Assembly (NCBI GenBank): GCA_942486035.1
Contig: CALNXK010000071.1
Span: 463,501 to 527,500 of the forward strand
Reading direction: 5' to 3'
Source of the DNA: Porites lobata
Taxonomy: Eukaryota; Cnidaria; Anthozoa; Scleractinia; Poritidae
DNA length: 64,000 nt
The notes beneath the pieces are model-generated. The model was not told the DNA's origin and did not search any database. It saw nothing but the letters and a program-made list of their open reading frames with translations. The translations under genes were made by a program, and so were the position numbers. Shown here one piece after another: positions 41,101 through 47,100 of the stretch. Position 1 is the first letter of the stretch. The number at the start of each line of letters is the position of its first letter.

Positions 41101-44100
41101 AAATTTGCCCAAGAAAACAACAAACTCAAGGATTTTGGTAGTTGTAGTAAAATGACGTCATCGTGCAATTGTCCTATTCCGAAAATAAGCCCCTCCATGT
41201 ATAAGCCCCTTCAAATATAAGCCCCCCAAACAGGTAAAAACACTCCGTTAAATCGCCCCTCCAAATATAAGCCCCCCCCCGGGGGCTTGTATTTGGAAAA
41301 TTTCCCTCAAATACAAAGTAAAACAAAGCAAAAATGGTAAATTCACTTCCAACTATAAGGCTAACTCAATCTATTTTGAAACGCAAATTTCCTTCCGTAG
41401 ATAGGCCCCTCCGAATATAAGCCCCTTCAAAAATAAGCCCCTCAAAAAGGGCCTTTGAAAAATATAAGCCCTGGGGCTTATTTTCGGAATTTTACGGTAA
41501 GTATTTTCGTGCCTGTCTTATCTTCTTTTGCGTGTTTTGTAGTTGATGGTGGCTATAGTAATTGGAATAGTTGGAGTGACTGTTCTGTTTCTTGTGGAGG
41601 AGGGCGGAAGGCTCGTAGTAGGAGTTGTAATAACCCCGCCCCACAGCATGGTGGAAAGGATTGCTCAAGTCTTGGTCCATCACTTGAGACGACTGCATGC
41701 AATACGAACGGTTGTCCTGGTAAGTGTTCTTTGTATCCGTAATCTGGAAACCACGTGACTAGGCGGATATTGTAGTTGAAAAACAATACCATTTATTCCT
41801 TGCATAATTTGCATTAACAAATAGTTAAGTTACCGGCAAAGGGATAGGCCTTTTTGATCAAGATGGGAGGTAATTATATTTTCTTGGATAGCATATTATG
41901 CTCCTCATTCCCTTTTCGATCGCGTAAAATCGTGCACTAGTTCTCCAGATTGGGGGCCTTGAGACAGGACAAGCTATCTTTTCTTCTCATATTAAGCCAA
42001 ATAGGGTGTGATTTCCATCTCCCATGATTGGATTGCGTGCTTTAAACGCATTTGAAATTTGCTTTTAGATGTGAATCATACTTAAACGTAAGACACCTGG
42101 AATGTCCCTGACCGGTGAAATGTCAGAATGACTATTCAGTTCAAAAGTCGGAGAACAGATTGGGAATGTTAAGTTTTGTAGGATTTGCCGTTTTTTTAAA
42201 TTATTGGTAGATGAACCAGGGTTTTTTTCCCGTGATTGTCGTGGAAAATCATAGCAAGTAGACCGTCTTACATAAAGTATTTGTTCATTCGGCAGTGAAT
42301 GGTGGTTATTCTGCCTGGGGACCTTACCGCAGTTGCTCCAAATCCTGTGGAGGTGGAGTACAAACCAGGACTCGAACTTGCACCAATCCACCACCAGCAC
42401 ATGGTGGAAGTGATTGCAGTAAACTGGGGCCAAATATCTCTACCAGAGAATGCAACAACCACGGCTGTCCAGGTGACAAAACATTTGCTCCATTCGTGTA
42501 TTTTTAGTCGTAAAAGATCTAAGTACATAAGGTCGACTTGCAAGCGGAGGAAAAACAATGGAATGATGGTACTGTTTGCAGTTTTCAAAGCCGACGCAGC
42601 TGTTCGAACAAAGAGAGACGGAGAATATGCTTTACTGCTCTAATACGCTATTTGAATGCATATACATGCACAGTCAACTCTCTCTTGACGGACACCCCTA
42701 TAAGACGGACACTTCTGTAAGACGGGCACCTGGTTTAAATCCGCGCCGTTTATCAGTCATTTTACTGTTATATATACTGTCCATAAGACGGACACCTCTC
42801 TAAGACGTACAAAAACGGACAATTGGGAGGTGCCTTATGTAGCGAAAAATACCTCAAGACGGAAATGTGCAAGGTGCTCTACATGACAGTAAATTGCAAA
42901 ACGTTTTATATTTTGTCGTCGTGACCCAGTTTGCAGATTGTATACGCTTTTAGACCACGAAGACTTGAACGTTGTCTTGTAATGAACGTTTGATCGCACA
43001 ATGAGAAAATATTTCCACTTTTCTGTGGCAATTTTCCTGTTTTAGCTGTTTTTAGTACAAGTTAAACAGACTATTAATTGTAAATAGCTTCAGTTTTAAA
43101 ATCACTCTTGTCACGTTACCTACACTCTCTATAAGTCAGACACCTCTCTAAGACGGACAGTCAAGGCCGGTCTTGATGTTGTCCATCTTAGAGAGAGTTT
43201 ACTGTATAATTATGAATAGAACGTCTCACCCTTATTTTATGTCACTGGTGATAGACAACACAAAACTAAACACATAAACAACTGACGCGAAAGAGAAACA
43301 AAGATAATACTGTTCACAGCGCCTAATAGCTTTAAAAAAAGGGAATTTGCTTCTGCAATTAGTTTAAGATGATCAAATATTAGCATTAACAGCAAGTAAT
43401 ATCTCAAAAGTTAAGTGCGTTCTGTTTGCGTGTTTTGTAGTTGATGGTGGCTATAGTAATTGGAATAGTTGGAGTGACTGTTCTGTTTCCTGTGGAGGAG
43501 GGCGGAAGGCTCGTAGTAGGAGCTGTAATAACCCCGCCCCACAGCATGGTGGAAAGGATTGCTCAAGTCTTGGACCTTCATTTCAGACGATTTCATGCAA
43601 TACAATCGGATGCCCTAGTAAGTGTTCTTCGTATTTTATCTCGTTTACCTTACTCGAAATGCTTAGGTATTTGATGATCATTAGCAACTTGCACGTGACA
43701 AGATTTAAACGTTGTTATTAAATATGAGAGTTTTTCATTTATAAATCGTTTACAATTATTTTCTCGGTAGTGAACACACCTCACTCCCTGATCGTTCGAG
43801 TAAAAGAAATCAGTTTTAAATATCTTAGACGGATTTTTCACCCATGATCTCTCCAGGTTGGGAGTTAGACACGGAGTTTAGGGGTTTCTCCTGTAAAAAC
43901 GTACATGTTGCAGAAATCGAAAATTGTGACTTAAGTAGGAAGCAGTGACAAAACATGGAGGAAGAGACTGTTCGAATCTTGGACCATCCACTGCGATGGA
44001 AGAATGCAATAAACATAAATGTCCAGGTATAGTTGTGTTGTTCCGTATGTAAGGCCGGTAAAGGTGGTTGCTCTATGTTAACATACGATGTGTTCACTAC

Positions 44101-47100
44101 TGTAGTAATTCCAAGGACGGTCAGGCAGCAAATTGTTGTTTGCTGGAAATATCTATGAGTCGTAACTGTTCATCGGTAGGATGCTTAAGATGGGTGCAAT
44201 TGCACAATTGTTTTCGGATCCATTAACTTCTACACCAATTGTAGATTATCTAAGGAGGGATTTTAGGGATTTCAAATCAGTCTCAGCAGCTAAAATATGA
44301 GTCGGAATGAGTCATATAATGAGGAAATGAGATTTGTACTGGTCAGTTGTTTAGAAATAAACAAGTTATATAGTACCGAAACTGACCCCAAAAAGCTCCC
44401 TTTCGAATAAACAGGCGGGCATTACTTGTCTTCTGATTAGTCGATGGTATCCGGTTTCCAATATAAGCGCTGAATGAAAGCAATTTAGGCGCGTTTATTT
44501 TTTCCATGACATTCATATATTAGAGTGAGAAGAAAAAATGACCCGTTTACAATTTTGTCTCAGTATTGATTATTTTCAAATTTCTGGAATCTTTCTGTCG
44601 CTATTTGTATTTTCAGTTTAGGTCAATATGTAGATAGGTCAATGTGCCAAAAAAGTTTGTCTGATCTAGCGCTTATTTTTGACACGAAAAGGAGCTATAA
44701 GTCGATATAAGCATCAAGTCAAAAATTATGCAAGCGTCGCAATTTTTTTTGAGATTAAGCAGAGTTGCTGAAGTGATGAAAAGGTGGCTCATTACTACTC
44801 ATCATTCAATTATAAGTTCTTCCTTTTATTCTTAGTTAATGGAGGCTATGGTCCGTGGGGAAAGTGGAGTGATTGCTCTAAAACTTGCGGAAAACAAACA
44901 GGCACCAGAAGACGAGACAGGCTGTGTAACAATCCCTCGCCGCAGAATGGGGGCAAAGATTGTTCAGAACTAGGAAAGGATACTGAGACTCAAAGTTGCA
45001 AACCGAAGAAAAAACAATGCCCAGGTCAGCAAAACCTTCAATGGATAAATCTGTTTGCTCACGTTAATTCGACATTTCACAAGCTACAGCGGAAAGGATG
45101 GGAACACAACATAACGATTTTCATGGGAACCTCGCTCTCTTGCACGTTATCCATCATTTTGTAGTGTTTGTCACGTTAATTCCCACAATCATATAATGAC
45201 ACGCGTAAGGCAAAACCCGGACAGATCACAATCATTAACACACACAGTACTCCCTTTTGTACCACAGAAGGATTCGATTTAACTTGTTCATTCGTAGGTC
45301 AAACTTTGTAAGGTTTTAACTGTAATTTTTGTTCGAACATTTTTAGTGGACGGAAACTGGAGCCAATGGGGGTCATGGAGTGAATGCTCTGCCACGTGTG
45401 GTGGGGGCCTCAGAAAGAGAGCACGGAAGTGTAACAACCCTAAACCCTCAGGAGGGGGAAAAAATTGTGAAGGAAGCGCGGAAGATCCCCAGCAATGCAA
45501 CAATTTCGTTTGTGGACGTGAGTAAATAGTTTTAAACCTTCTGTTAACTGTTCTGTTCGAAGCAACCTACTTGCAAAGCAAATGGTAACAAATGTTCACG
45601 ACAAACAACAATATTCGTTGTGATTCCGCAATAGTTTATTGAAGACATGCGAGAGAGAGACTACGAAAGGCAACCGACAATGCAGGCAAGTTAGTAGTTC
45701 CTGAAGTCGCTATGACTAAAGGGGCAGTAACTACTTAAGAATTCGTCGTCTTTTCATTTAATTACTCCAGCAAAATATATGTCGTTGTCGTCGTTCGTTT
45801 GCATCATCCATAAAACGTCGCTTATAAGAAAAACTCACGAAATAATCGTAAGTCACTACAAAGAAACGTACCGAACGAAGGAAAAAAAAAAACGAGAGAG
45901 GGAGGGAATCGCCCAGGTAGTCGAGCCCTTGGGATATGTTAATTTTACCATTTGAAAATTATTTTTAGACCAATTAAACACTTCTTTAGACCATGGATTC
46001 AAATCCCATTTTAAAGCCCCGAATTTTTTTGCTGTTAATTTTAAGCTGAATGGAAGATAATTGGATGCTATAAAAACGTTGATCAAGCACTCGACAAACT
46101 ATTAGCGAGAGTTGGGGGCAAACCGAGCATAACTGCGAGGTACACGACATGCGTATCAGCTGCTGATGGGGCGAACATCACGCTGTTTGGTCTGGACAAC
46201 AAGAGATGTTGGACCAGTGAAAGCGATTACAGTTCATACAGCAAGTATGGTACCTCAGGAACATGCAAGACAAATAAGTTGGGAAAGAGTGGAGGCTTCT
46301 CTGAACATGGGACGATATATGTTTACCAAAAGGATCAACAAGGTGACACAGACTCCACCTTAACATATGTAATAGTTTTATACTCAATAACCTTATAAAA
46401 CAGTGAACGTCGGTAATATTGGTAGTATTTCGAAGAAACTAATAATTTTATCTGGTTACAAGATAGACCAAAAGTTTGTACCGTGATCTCAACCATCGCC
46501 TATTAACATGCTAACACTGGTCATTTCTTGTAAAGGTAACGGTAGAGAAAATGTCGTCACTATACATATTGAATTCGCCTTCTTTCAACCTTCGTCTGCT
46601 CACGTCCTCCGTAACACGTCGTCCAATTGTAAAGTTCATGCGGTTGTACTTTTGCACTTAATTAATCGGAAGGAACGAAGATATGTCAAAAAAGTATGAT
46701 GTAAGTTTAGATAGATTAATCATCTAATGCTTCAGTCTTCAGATTTAAGCAGTGACTTATGCTCCTTTTTACGATTATGATACCATTGCGGTGTTGGTTA
46801 TTTTAAATCGCTTATTTCTAGGTTTTTTACCCCCTCAGAGCCCTTTCTGATTCTGATTCTATAAATGAGTGTGCTACATTAGCCTTTGCTCTCGTAAGAT
46901 ATTGCTGACGAATCAGTAGAACCTTCCATACCGGCCCTAATCATGCTTATTAACTCTACAGGTACATGGCAACACAAAGGCTGTTACGTCAATCAGTCGC
47001 CAAAACGGGCTCTACCCGTTTCCTTCGACAACAGTGTCAGTGGTAATCAGGGCAATAGGAACGTTTTCGAGCACTGCCGAGATAAAGCCGAATCATTTGG

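Noticed and set aside
41180..41480. CRISPR-like array of AAATATAAGCCCC units
   Set aside because: Units are uneven and lack unique spacers, the genome is eukaryotic, and the block is bounded by inverted ends of a DNA element.
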